Source: Solirubrobacter phytolaccae
GTDB lineage: Bacteria; Actinomycetota; Thermoleophilia; Solirubrobacterales; Solirubrobacteraceae
Reading direction: 5' to 3'
Length of the DNA stretch: 59,185 bases
NCBI RefSeq assembly: GCF_027587195.1
Contig: NZ_JAPDDP010000046.1
Coordinates: 1 to 59,185, forward strand
The notes beneath the pieces are model-generated. The model worked only from the letters and a program-made list of their open reading frames with translations. It was not told where the DNA came from and did no database searches. Positions within the stretch are counted from its first letter, which is position 1. Every line of letters starts with the position of its first letter. The translations under genes and the position numbers were made by a program. Below are positions 1-7,510 of the stretch, in pieces.

Positions 1-2
1 CG

Positions 3-653
3 GCAACCGTCACCCGCGCCCCCGCCTGCCCGGGCGGCGCCGCGAGCCCGCGTCCCGGCCACGCGGCCACGACCCGCCTCGTGTGCGCGGACGCCGACGG
101 CGATTCGCTCACGCTGAAGATCACGACGCCGCCCCGCCCCGTGGACTCGCCGGCCGCCCCCGCTGGGGTCGTGCTGCTCGGGCACGAGGTCGGCGAAGAC
201 GTCGTGATCGCCGCGGCGCGCGCCGCCGAGGCCGCGGGCTGGCCCGTCGTGCTGAACCCCGCGCCCGCGCGCGAGCTGCCCGCCGCGCCCCTTGCCGTGC
301 TCACGCCCAACGCGTCCGAGGCCGAGCAGCTCACCGGCGAGCGCGATCCCGAGGCCGCCGCCCGAGCGCTGTCCGAATCGACCGGCGCCGCCGTGCTGAT
401 CACGCTCGGCGCGCGTGGCGCGCTGCTCCTGGAGCCGGGCGGCGAACCGGAGCGGTTGGCCGCGACGCAGGTCGACGTCGTCGACACGACCGGCGCCGGC
501 GACACCGTCAACGGCGCGCTGGCCGCCGAGCTCGCCGCGGGCCGCCCGCTGCGGGAGGCCGCCGAGTTCGCCCTGAAGGCCGCGGCGCTCTCGACCACGA
601 AGCCCGGTGCGCGCGGCGGCATGCCGACGCGCGACGAAGTCGACGCCGCGTGA
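3..653 (+). CDS. rbsK: PfkB-family carbohydrate kinase, ribokinase-like (5' end outside window)
   Basis: Only the last 216 residues are present; the frame is open to the left edge, so the start lies outside. Family role: ATP-dependent phosphorylation of a sugar such as ribose in the cytosol. Seen: an LNPAPAR segment and a PNASEAEQLTG segment typical of ribokinase, and the PfkB signature DTTGAGDT near fragment residue 160, whose last Asp is the catalytic base of the family. The tail (ALSTTKPGA, then a PTRDEV end) also matches ribokinase. The substrate-binding N-terminus is missing, so sugar specificity cannot be judged. The next gene starts 44 nt downstream on the same strand. Confidence 0.85.
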   Translation, partial: ATVTRAPACPGGAASPRPGHAATTRLVCADADGDSLTLKITTPPRPVDSPAAPAGVVLLGHEVGEDVVIAAARAAEAAGWPVVLNPAPARELPAAPLAVLTPNASEAEQLTGERDPEAAARALSESTGAAVLITLGARGALLLEPGGEPERLAATQVDVVDTTGAGDTVNGALAAELAAGRPLREAAEFALKAAALSTTKPGARGGMPTRDEVDAA

Positions 654-696
654 GCGCGACCACGCCCCTCGCCGCCGGCGCGCACGAGGTGCGCGC

Positions 697-1566
697 GTGA
701 AGCGACGCTCGTCACCACGCGCCCGCGTTCGCGCCGCGCTCGGCGTCGTGCCGGCGCCCGTCGTCGGCGGCGCGCTCGCGACCGGGGCCGGACTCGCGGC
801 GTGGGCCGGCTGGATCGAGCCCCGCCGGCTGGTCGTGCGTGACGTCGAGCTCGCCCTGCCGCACTGGCCGGAGGCGCTCGACGGGCTCCGGGCCGGGGTC
901 ATGTCCGACCTGCACGCGGGCGTGCCGCACGCGGGGCTCGACAAGATCGCGCGGGCCGTCGACGCGCTGAACGCGCTCGAGCCCGACGTGCACCTCCTGC
1001 TCGGCGACTACCTGGACTCCAGCCAGAAGCTCGCCCGCAAGCTCGCGCCCGAGGCGGTCGCGGCCGAGCTCGGACGACTCCGGGCGCCGCTCGGCACGTA
1101 CGCGGTGATCGGCAACCACGACTGGCGCAACTCCGGCGACCGGATGTGGCGCGCGCTCGACGCCGTGGGGATCACCGTGCTCGAGGACCGCGCGGTGAAG
1201 GTCGGCGCGTTCTGGATCGCCGGGCTCGGGGACATGCGCCACCGGATGCCGAACGTCGTCCACGCGCTGCGCGCCGTGCCCGAGGACCAGCCCGTGATCG
1301 TGCTCTCACACGACCCGGACCTGTTCCCGCGCATCCCCGCGCGTGTCTCACTCACGCTCTCCGGCCACACGCACGGCGGGCAGGTCGCGATCCCACTGGT
1401 GCGGCGCCCGCTGATGCCCTCCCACTACGGCGAGCGTTACGCACGCGGGCACATCGTGGAAGAAGGCCGGCACCTGTACATCACGAGCGGTGTGGGCACG
1501 AGCGGGCTCCCGATCCGTTTCCTCGCGCCACCCGAGATCCTCCACTTGCAGCTCCGGAGCGAGTGA
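697..1566 (+). CDS. Membrane-anchored metallophosphoesterase (YkuE-like)
   Basis: A 289-residue calcineurin-like phosphoesterase. The dinuclear-metal motifs appear in order: SDLHAG (D71, H73), GDY near 103, GNHD near 139, SHDP near 203 and GHTHGG near 223. The N-terminus has a basic stretch and then one hydrophobic segment (about residues 15-40), so the enzyme is probably anchored with its active site outside. The YkuE-type subgroup acts on phosphodiesters or lipid pyrophosphates; the substrate here is unknown. I chose GTG at 697; an upstream in-frame ATG at 607 lies inside the kinase gene and would add a low-complexity Arg-rich extension. It ends 2 nt before a convergent gene. Confidence 0.85.
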   Translation: MKRRSSPRARVRAALGVVPAPVVGGALATGAGLAAWAGWIEPRRLVVRDVELALPHWPEALDGLRAGVMSDLHAGVPHAGLDKIARAVDALNALEPDVHLLLGDYLDSSQKLARKLAPEAVAAELGRLRAPLGTYAVIGNHDWRNSGDRMWRALDAVGITVLEDRAVKVGAFWIAGLGDMRHRMPNVVHALRAVPEDQPVIVLSHDPDLFPRIPARVSLTLSGHTHGGQVAIPLVRRPLMPSHYGERYARGHIVEEGRHLYITSGVGTSGLPIRFLAPPEILHLQLRSE

Positions 1567-1568
1567 GC

Positions 1569-1913
1569 TCAGCGCTGTCCTCGACCGCGCCGGGCTCGTT
1601 GCCGCGCAGCGGCACGGTCGCGAGGTGAGGTACGTCGTCCAGCCCGAACCCCTCCAGGCGACGGCGGCGTGGATGTCACGACTTGCGGCGGGCTGGGTCG
1701 CTCGTCTGGCGGCGGTGAAGCGGCTGGCGGAGCGGGCTGCGGACGGCGACGGCTCTCCCGGATGAAGATCACGAGCTGAGCGGCGAAGAACAGGAAGCCG
1801 GGGACCGCGAGGATCCACAGCCCGTCGGCCGCGGTGAGGATCGTGAACGCGGCGGCGAGGGGCAGCAGGACGAGCGCCGTGCGCCTGCGTTGTTGGCCGA
1901 GCGTTCTCCGCAC
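1569..1913 (-). CDS. Small two-helix membrane protein with Pro/Arg-rich tail
   Basis: A 114-residue product from GTG at 1913. Residues about 11-50 form two hydrophobic helices around a short turn (segments TALVLLPLAAAF and FLFFAAQLVIFI), followed by a charged, proline-rich and arginine-rich tail. No family was recognised. Support comes from the membrane segment and the divergent arrangement with the transglycosylase-like gene, whose start lies 37 nt away. The low-complexity tail is what any GC-rich open frame might produce, so the real stop or even the gene is less certain than its neighbours. It converges on the phosphoesterase gene with 2 nt between stop codons. Confidence 0.5.
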   Translation of the reverse strand: MRRTLGQQRRRTALVLLPLAAAFTILTAADGLWILAVPGFLFFAAQLVIFIRESRRRPQPAPPAASPPPDERPSPPQVVTSTPPSPGGVRAGRRTSPRDRAAARQRARRGRGQR

Positions 1914-1923
1914 AGATGGAGTT

Positions 1924-1940
1924 GTACCCGGCGCGGGTAC
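1924..1940. promoter_or_regulatory. Perfect palindrome in the divergent promoter region
   Basis: GTACCCG (1924-1930), spacer GCG, then CGGGTAC (1934-1940). It occupies most of the 36-bp gap between two divergent starts (1913 minus, 1950 plus), where a repressor could control both. Its role as an operator is inferred from position only. Confidence 0.45.
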
Positions 1941-1949
1941 CAAGGACCG

Positions 1950-2615
1950 ATGCGATTCGTGCTCGCGCTCTTCGCCGCCCTGCTGCTCGCCGGCCCCGCC
2001 CACGCCGCGACCAAGCCCGTCGGCGCCAAGCCGCTCACCGACAAGCAGGCGGCCGCGAAGGTCAAGCGCTCGAGCTGGGAGCCCCGCCCGGACAACGCCG
2101 ACGAGAACCGCCGCACGCTGACCGCGAAGCAGCTCCGCGCGTTCCGAGCCAAGTCCGACATGCCCTACAAGGCGCGCGTCACCGGCCGCTTCAAGGGCAC
2201 GACGGACGAGATCATCCAGTGGGCCGCGTACAAGCACGGGATCGACGTGAACGTGATGCGCGCGGTCGCGGTGGTCGAGTCGTGGTGGCGGATGTCGACC
2301 GTCGGCGACAACGGGGACAGCTTCGGGCTCTACCAGCTGCGCCGACCGTTCCACTGCTGCCCCGCGTACGCGAAGTCCAGCACCGCGTTCAACGCCGACT
2401 ACTACGGCGCGATCATCCGCGCCTACTACGACGGCAAGATGCCGTGGCTCAACGACGTCGAGCGGGGTCAGGACTACAAGGCGGGCGACCTGTACGGCTC
2501 GCTCGGCGCGTGGTTCGCGGGCCGCTGGCACACGCAGCCCGCGAACGAGTACATCCAGCGCGTGAAGGACACGCGCTCGCAGCGCACGTGGCGCACCCCG
2601 GATTTTCAGGGTTGA
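1950..2615 (+). CDS. Secreted lytic-transglycosylase-like protein
   Basis: 221 residues with a Sec signal peptide (about 1-20, AHA-A cleavage). The second half has the goose-lysozyme/SLT-like layout: VVESWW with the presumed catalytic Glu at E110, followed by SFGLYQL (124-130), like the ES...GLMQ motifs of the superfamily. Expected role: cleavage of peptidoglycan glycan strands outside the membrane. Residues 50-80 look like a charged linker. Two adjacent cysteines (136-137) may form a disulphide. The ATG at 1950 was chosen because it begins the signal peptide; the frame extends upstream without signal-like sequence. A strong hairpin follows about 100 nt after the stop. Confidence 0.75.
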   Translation: MRFVLALFAALLLAGPAHAATKPVGAKPLTDKQAAAKVKRSSWEPRPDNADENRRTLTAKQLRAFRAKSDMPYKARVTGRFKGTTDEIIQWAAYKHGIDVNVMRAVAVVESWWRMSTVGDNGDSFGLYQLRRPFHCCPAYAKSSTAFNADYYGAIIRAYYDGKMPWLNDVERGQDYKAGDLYGSLGAWFAGRWHTQPANEYIQRVKDTRSQRTWRTPDFQG

Positions 2616-2715
2616 AAGCGCGCGCCCCGCGTCTACCTTTACCGCTTCAGTCGCCGTGCGTTCGGGAGCACGCAGGGCAGGGGTCCAGGCTGCGCATCGC
2701 GCCTGGTAGTGCCAT

Positions 2716-2781
2716 CCGTCGTCCGTCCGCCTTCACGATCGCCCTCTGGGGAGGGCGGCGGTCGTGAAGGCGGACCGACGG
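2716..2781. terminator. Long bidirectional hairpin terminator
   Basis: Left arm 2725-2738 (GTCCGCCTTCACGA) is the exact reverse complement of 2762-2775. The stem continues inward with GCCCTC/GAGGGC around a TGGGGA loop, and outward, past a 3-nt bulge, with CCGTCG (2716-2721) pairing CGACGG (2776-2781). It lies between convergent genes ending at 2615 and 2802. There is no long T-run, as is common in actinobacteria. The rest of 2616-2801 shows nothing else. Confidence 0.8.
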
Positions 2782-2801
2782 AGGCGTACCCCGACGTGGC
2801 T

Positions 2802-3197
2802 TCAGCCCGCTTCGAGCTCGAGCGACCTGGCGACGGCCTCGCCGTCGAGGCCGTCGTCGTGTCCCGTGGAGACGAGCTGGACCACGGACTTGCGGTCCTT
2901 CGGGACGGCGTGGACCATGACGACGGTCTCCTGCTTGCCCTCGGTCTTGAAGCGGACGCGGTGCTCGGCGTGCGCCGACTCGAAGTCGACGTCCTGCACG
3001 CTCAGCACGATCAGGGCGTTCCGGTCGCCCGGCGCGGTGGCGCGCCACTCGGTGTTGTCGCGCTTGACCGTCCAGCCCTGTGGGTGGACGAACGACGCCG
3101 CCGGCGCCTCGTAGGTCATGTAGTCGTCGGGACCGGACGCGGCGCCGCCACAGCCGGCGGTCGCGAGCAGGGCCAGCACGGCGATGAGCGTTCGCAT
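2802..3197 (-). CDS. Small lipoprotein of unknown function
   Basis: 131 residues with a type II signal peptide: hydrophobic run then lipobox TAGC with Cys at residue 16, so it should be lipid-anchored on the outer face of the membrane. The mature part has alternating hydrophobic strands (GWTVKRD, ALIVLSVQDVDF, KSVVQLVSTG), suggesting a compact beta-rich domain like those of PsbP/LpqN-type lipoproteins. I could not assign a family. It lies 21 nt downstream of the nucleoside-phosphorylase-like gene on the same strand and may be cotranscribed with it. Confidence 0.75.
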   Translation of the reverse strand: MRTLIAVLALLATAGCGGAASGPDDYMTYEAPAASFVHPQGWTVKRDNTEWRATAPGDRNALIVLSVQDVDFESAHAEHRVRFKTEGKQETVVMVHAVPKDRKSVVQLVSTGHDDGLDGEAVARSLELEAG

Positions 3198-3218
3198 GAT
3201 GGTGCGGTAGCCGCCTGC

Positions 3219-4943
3219 TCAGGCGTCGTAGAGCCCCTCCAACGAGAAGATCCGCCGCATGATCGCCACCGACGACGCGTAGGTGGAGTCCAGCCCGTAG
3301 TACGACAGCCCGCGGGCGCCGAGCGTGCGGGCCTGCGAGTAGGGCGTGTCAGAGGCGTAGTGGATGATCCCGAAGTCGATCGGGAGCTTGGAGAAGTTGA
3401 CCGCCTCGCCGCTCGGGTAGCGGTCGGCGTCGGCGATCTCGTAGACCGCGTTGCAGAACGGGCCCGCCTCCATCTCGACCACGGTGTACGCCTCGCGGTA
3501 GTAGAAGTCGAGGTAGTTGCGGTTCTGCAGGAAGGTCGACTTGACGGTCACCGCGCGCTGGTTGTCCAGGCCGGAGCCGAACACCAGGTACGGGGCGACA
3601 TCGTCGAAGGTGAACGCGTTGTCGAGCCAGTAGGTCGAGCCGGAGTGCTCGTCGTGGATGACGCCGCTGATCAGGACGTCGCCGACGTCGGCGTTCAGGG
3701 TCGCCGCCTTGCCGAGGACGTAGACGCCGCGCAGCGTGTCGTGCGCGGTCGTGATCTCGCGCAGGATGTTGTAGGCGGCGAGCCCGAGCGGGTACTCGAT
3801 GTTGACCACGACCCCGCCGGTGCGGGCGAGCTTGTCGGCGTCGATCGGGCCGAGCCGGGAGTCCAGCCCGGCCGGGTCGAGCTTGGCCAGGTCGATCACC
3901 TGCGCCGAGACGCGCAGGCCGGTGCGGGAGGAGATGTGCGTGATGCCGAGCTCGCGCTCGGCCTTGCGGCGCCGATCCCACGCCGGCCCGTCCTCGGGCT
4001 GGCGCTCGTAGAACAGCCGCGCGCCGTAGTAGAGGAAGTTCTCCCACGAGCCGGTCTTGCGGCTGGTCCGGAAGCGCTCGAGCTCCTCGAGCAGGTAGTC
4101 CGGGCCGTTGGCCTCCACCCAGGTGACGATCTCCTCCTCGCTCACGCCCGCCCTCGTCGAGACGAGGTTCATGATCGAGTGGGTGTTGGAGGAGACGAAA
4201 TACATCGGCCGGTCCGACAGCGACTGGTCCGTCAGCCGCGCGCGCACCGGCGCCCACCAGCGGCGCGTGAGCCGCTGATAGCCGGCCTGGGAGCCGCCGA
4301 GCATCCGGATCCGCAGGTTGAGCTTGCGGTCGCCCACCTCGCGCACGAAGCCCGCGAGCCCGTCGGGCCAGGACTCGTGCACGCGCGCCCAGTCGCCCGC
4401 CGAGCCGCCGTACGCGGACGCCGCGGCCTCCGGCTCCGGGTCGTCGGGAACGGTCGCGGCGCGCATCAGCACGTGCAGCTTGTTCCACTCGAGCTGGTAG
4501 GCGACGAGCGACGGGATCGCGTCGTCGAGGTCCGAGGTGGAGGCGAGCAGGACCGCGAGCGTGCCTTCGCCGTTGTCGAACCAGCGCCGCCGCCGGGCGG
4601 GCGCCTCCATCGCGGTCCAGTCCTCGATCCGGCCGAACCCCGCGCGCGCGAACGCCTCGGCCTCCTGGCCCATCACCACGCGCTGCGCCCGCCAGACCGA
4701 CTCCGGCAGGCGCCGCAGCGAGTACAGGAACGCACCGAGGTCGGGCTGCTCGAGGTCGTACGCGAGCGGGTGCAGGCTCGAGTTCATCGCCGCGTGCGAG
4801 GGCTCGAGCACCCGCAGCAGCGTCTCGCCCGAGGACCGCAGCAACGTCGTGTACGTGCGGTGGTAGAGCTCGACCTCATCCGAGGCCCGGTGCAACGTCC
4901 CACTCGGCTCGGCGGACGGGACGCGAAGACGAGGGACGGCCAT
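3219..4943 (-). CDS. Large nucleoside-phosphorylase-like protein (possibly DUF6909)
   Basis: 574 residues, no signal peptide or membrane span. The C-terminal half carries nucleoside-phosphorylase-fold features: GVYVLGKAA, then GDVLISGVIHD, then VEMEAG near residue 488, which matches the V-E-M-E-A segment that contacts ribose in MTAN/uridine phosphorylases. The N-terminal 250 residues are mainly helical and unrecognised. Known phosphorylases of this fold are about 230-290 residues, so this is about twice the size. I recall a DUF6909 family of this kind but cannot confirm it. The start at 4943 fits a -10-like box 8 nt upstream; an earlier in-frame ATG at 5006 would pass through that box. Nucleotide or base salvage is a guess. 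Confidence 0.65.
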   Translation of the reverse strand: MAVPRLRVPSAEPSGTLHRASDEVELYHRTYTTLLRSSGETLLRVLEPSHAAMNSSLHPLAYDLEQPDLGAFLYSLRRLPESVWRAQRVVMGQEAEAFARAGFGRIEDWTAMEAPARRRRWFDNGEGTLAVLLASTSDLDDAIPSLVAYQLEWNKLHVLMRAATVPDDPEPEAAASAYGGSAGDWARVHESWPDGLAGFVREVGDRKLNLRIRMLGGSQAGYQRLTRRWWAPVRARLTDQSLSDRPMYFVSSNTHSIMNLVSTRAGVSEEEIVTWVEANGPDYLLEELERFRTSRKTGSWENFLYYGARLFYERQPEDGPAWDRRRKAERELGITHISSRTGLRVSAQVIDLAKLDPAGLDSRLGPIDADKLARTGGVVVNIEYPLGLAAYNILREITTAHDTLRGVYVLGKAATLNADVGDVLISGVIHDEHSGSTYWLDNAFTFDDVAPYLVFGSGLDNQRAVTVKSTFLQNRNYLDFYYREAYTVVEMEAGPFCNAVYEIADADRYPSGEAVNFSKLPIDFGIIHYASDTPYSQARTLGARGLSYYGLDSTYASSVAIMRRIFSLEGLYDA

Positions 4944-4951
4944 GCGCCTGG

Positions 4952-4957
4952 ACGCTA
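4952..4957 (-). promoter_or_regulatory. -10 box TAGCGT of a leaderless transcript
   Basis: On the minus strand TAGCGT is followed by 8 nt and then the ATG at 4943, with no Shine-Dalgarno sequence. This is the spacing expected when transcription starts at the start codon. Confidence 0.55.
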
Positions 4958-5008
4958 CCGCACCGGCTGACACGACCCGCCGACCACTCATTGTGGAAGG
5001 CTTCACCG

Positions 5009-7510
5009 GTGCTCGACGGGATCGTCAACCGCGACGCGCGCCGGGTCGCGCGGGCGCTGCGCGGCCTGCCGGAGGCCGAGCGTCGCGCGCTCGCGCCGGA
5101 GCTGCTGCGACACGCACGCGGCATCGCGGGGACCGGTGGCGAGTCCGTGGTGCACGTCGCGCTCGCCGGGACGGCGACGCTGACGGAGATCCGCCGCCTC
5201 GGGATCTGGTCGGCCTCGACCATCGACGTCGAGCAGGGCCTCGCCGTCCTGCTGGACCGGCGACCCGACTGGCTGCAGGAGTACGCGGAATGGCGGCTGA
5301 CCGGGGACGCCCTGGACTCGCCGTGGACGCTCGTGCGTGGGCTCGTCCGGGCGGGAGCGATCGAGCGGCCCGGCCCGCCGTACCTGAGCGCGCTGATCCG
5401 CGCGAGCCGGCCGCGGTACCACGGCGGGGAGGCCGCCGCGGAGCTCGTCGCCGCCGACCCCACGCTGCTCGAACGCGAGGTGTGGGACCTGCTCACCTCG
5501 GACACGGGCGAGGAGTCGCTGCGCGCCGCCGACGTGACCAACGACTGGGCCCCTGGCGCGGGCTGGAACGAGGTGATCCGCGCGCGGCTGCCACGCGAGC
5601 GCGTGCTCAACGCCGTCCTCGACGGGCTCGCGAACGACATGGTCGCCTACCGCGCGGCCTGGCACACGAAGCTGTGGAAGGACCTGGCGCCGACGCCCGC
5701 CGAGCTCGCGGCCCGCGCCGACCGACTGCGGGTCCTGCTCGGCGCGGCCGCCGAGGCGATCGTCGCGTTCGCGGTCGAGCAGCTCACGCGCGCGAAGGTC
5801 CCGGTGCCGGCCGACGACCTCGCCCCCGCGCTGGCGGCGGCGTCGAAGAAGACCGTCCGCGGCGCGCTCAAGCTGCTGGGCGACGAGCCGGCGGCCGCGA
5901 CCATCGCGCTCGGCCACGCGGACGCGGCCGTCCAGGGCGCGGCGCTCGACCGGCTCGAGCGCACCACGCTCGACGATGGCGCCCGCGACGGGCTCCTGCG
6001 TCACCTGGACCTGCTGTCGGCGACGATGCGGCCGCGGGCGGAGGCGCTGCTCGGCCTCGCGCTCCCGGCGACGGAGGAGGTCGTCGCGGTCGACGTGTCG
6101 GAGCTCCCAGAGGCGATCCGTACGGCGCTGAACTTCGGCGGCCCGCTGCCGCCGGCGCCGATCGCGGGCGAGCCGGTGCTGGGCGAGCCGGTCCCGCCGC
6201 TGGAGACCGTCGAGGCGCTCGCCCAGTCGCTCGCCGAGCGCCACGAGTACGGCCCGCCGTTCCCGGAGGACGAGCGCCAGCTGGACGCGATCCTGCGCCA
6301 CTGCGCGACGCGGGAGCCGTTCGAGGGCGCGCTCGCCCCGTTCGTCGAGTCCTTGCGCGAGCTGTCCGTGGACGGTTGGCTGCTGTGGCCGCGGGGTGTG
6401 GCGGCGAGCTGGCTCACCGGCACGGAGCCCAAGTGGAGAGACGGGCCGTCGTCGGTCGACTTCCTGCGCCTCCACACCGTCGGCACCCGTGCCGCTCGCG
6501 GCGAAGCGGGGCCGCTGCTCGCGTTGCCGACGCACGTCGGCGGGTGGATCGACGCGCGCGTGCTGGTCCAGCGCGTCGTCGCCTCGGGCACGCGGGTCGA
6601 CGAGGTGGAGCTCGCGCAGGCGATCCTCCGGCTGGCCCTGGATCACCGCGCGGAAGCGCTCGCCGCCGCGGCCGACCTCCCCGGAGCGTCCGGCGCGGCG
6701 CTGCGCTGCGCGTTCGGCGGCGAGCCGGTCGAGGCCGGCAGCTGGGTCGCGGACGCCGCGCGCGCCGTCGCCGGGCTCACGCCGATCGTCGCCAAGGTCG
6801 TGCATCACCAGACCTTCAAGGGCGACGCGTTGCGCGTGCGCGTGCCGACGGGTCCCGTCGGCGGCGGGCCGCTCGGCGCGGCGCTCGGCGGCATCGGCGG
6901 CGACGGGTGGTACGACAGCCACGACTTCCCGGCGCGCACCGATCTCGCCGCGGCCGCGGCGATCCGCAGGATCAGCCGGTACCTCGACAGCACCGAGTCG
7001 GTCCCCACCGCCGGCGCGCTGCTGCCGCGTCTGCTCCCGCCGCGCCAGCCGATCGCACCGCTCACGGTGCGTTTCCTCGTCCTCGCGCTGGGCTCCGGCG
7101 CGCCGGGCGAGCATCTGCTCGCGGTCGACGTGCTGATCGCCGCGATCGAGGACGGCCGCGTCGACGCGCTGCCGCCCGACGACGTCGGCTTGATCAAGCC
7201 GAACCGGCTCGCCGCGCGGCTGACCACGATCGCCGAGGCCGGTCCGCTCCACGGCGCCGTCGTGCGCGAGCTGCTGGACGCGTCGATCCACCTCGTGCCC
7301 GCCCGCTCCGGCCCGCTGCTCGTGCTCTTCGACGAGCTCTGCGCGCAGACGAGCACCGGCCCGCGACGTTCCCGCGAGCACCTGCGCACGTCCAAGCACA
7401 AGGCGGCGAAGGCGTTGCTCAACCGACACGGCGACCCGCCCGCCGAGGAAGCGCAGCTTGCACTCGCCGCGCGCGCCCGCCGGGCCCGGCGCTGGATGGC
7501 GGCGACGTGA
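5009..7510 (+). CDS. DUF6493-type repeat protein, paralog 1
   Basis: 833 residues, predicted cytosolic, mostly alpha-helical and leucine/alanine rich like HEAT-type scaffolds. It shares a block order with the two paralogs downstream: HTKLWK near 218, a helical repeat with KKTVRGALKLL near 290, GEPVLGEP near 387, LPTHVGGWI near 506, and a C-terminal block with KPNRLAARL near 730 and LLVLFDELCAQT near 770. I assign these to the DUF6493 family, often found next to SWIM zinc-finger genes; function is unknown. GTG at 5009 was chosen because GGAAGG lies 8 nt before it; a TTG at 4991 in the same frame has no such site. The next gene overlaps its stop by 4 nt. Confidence 0.8.
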   Translation: MLDGIVNRDARRVARALRGLPEAERRALAPELLRHARGIAGTGGESVVHVALAGTATLTEIRRLGIWSASTIDVEQGLAVLLDRRPDWLQEYAEWRLTGDALDSPWTLVRGLVRAGAIERPGPPYLSALIRASRPRYHGGEAAAELVAADPTLLEREVWDLLTSDTGEESLRAADVTNDWAPGAGWNEVIRARLPRERVLNAVLDGLANDMVAYRAAWHTKLWKDLAPTPAELAARADRLRVLLGAAAEAIVAFAVEQLTRAKVPVPADDLAPALAAASKKTVRGALKLLGDEPAAATIALGHADAAVQGAALDRLERTTLDDGARDGLLRHLDLLSATMRPRAEALLGLALPATEEVVAVDVSELPEAIRTALNFGGPLPPAPIAGEPVLGEPVPPLETVEALAQSLAERHEYGPPFPEDERQLDAILRHCATREPFEGALAPFVESLRELSVDGWLLWPRGVAASWLTGTEPKWRDGPSSVDFLRLHTVGTRAARGEAGPLLALPTHVGGWIDARVLVQRVVASGTRVDEVELAQAILRLALDHRAEALAAAADLPGASGAALRCAFGGEPVEAGSWVADAARAVAGLTPIVAKVVHHQTFKGDALRVRVPTGPVGGGPLGAALGGIGGDGWYDSHDFPARTDLAAAAAIRRISRYLDSTESVPTAGALLPRLLPPRQPIAPLTVRFLVLALGSGAPGEHLLAVDVLIAAIEDGRVDALPPDDVGLIKPNRLAARLTTIAEAGPLHGAVVRELLDASIHLVPARSGPLLVLFDELCAQTSTGPRRSREHLRTSKHKAAKALLNRHGDPPAEEAQLALAARARRARRWMAAT

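Noticed and set aside
1490-1765. Plus-strand 91-codon frame across the end of the phosphoesterase gene
   Set aside because: No ribosome site and no hydrophobic or domain pattern; the minus strand has the membrane-helix signal there.
2709-4970. Plus-strand 753-codon open frame opposite the phosphorylase-like gene
   Set aside because: Composition is typical of a shadow frame (V/R/D/G repeats) and it contains no recognisable domain.
4991-5008. TTG at 4991 as start of DUF6493 paralog 1
   Set aside because: No ribosome site, whereas GTG at 5009 has GGAAGG 8 nt upstream.
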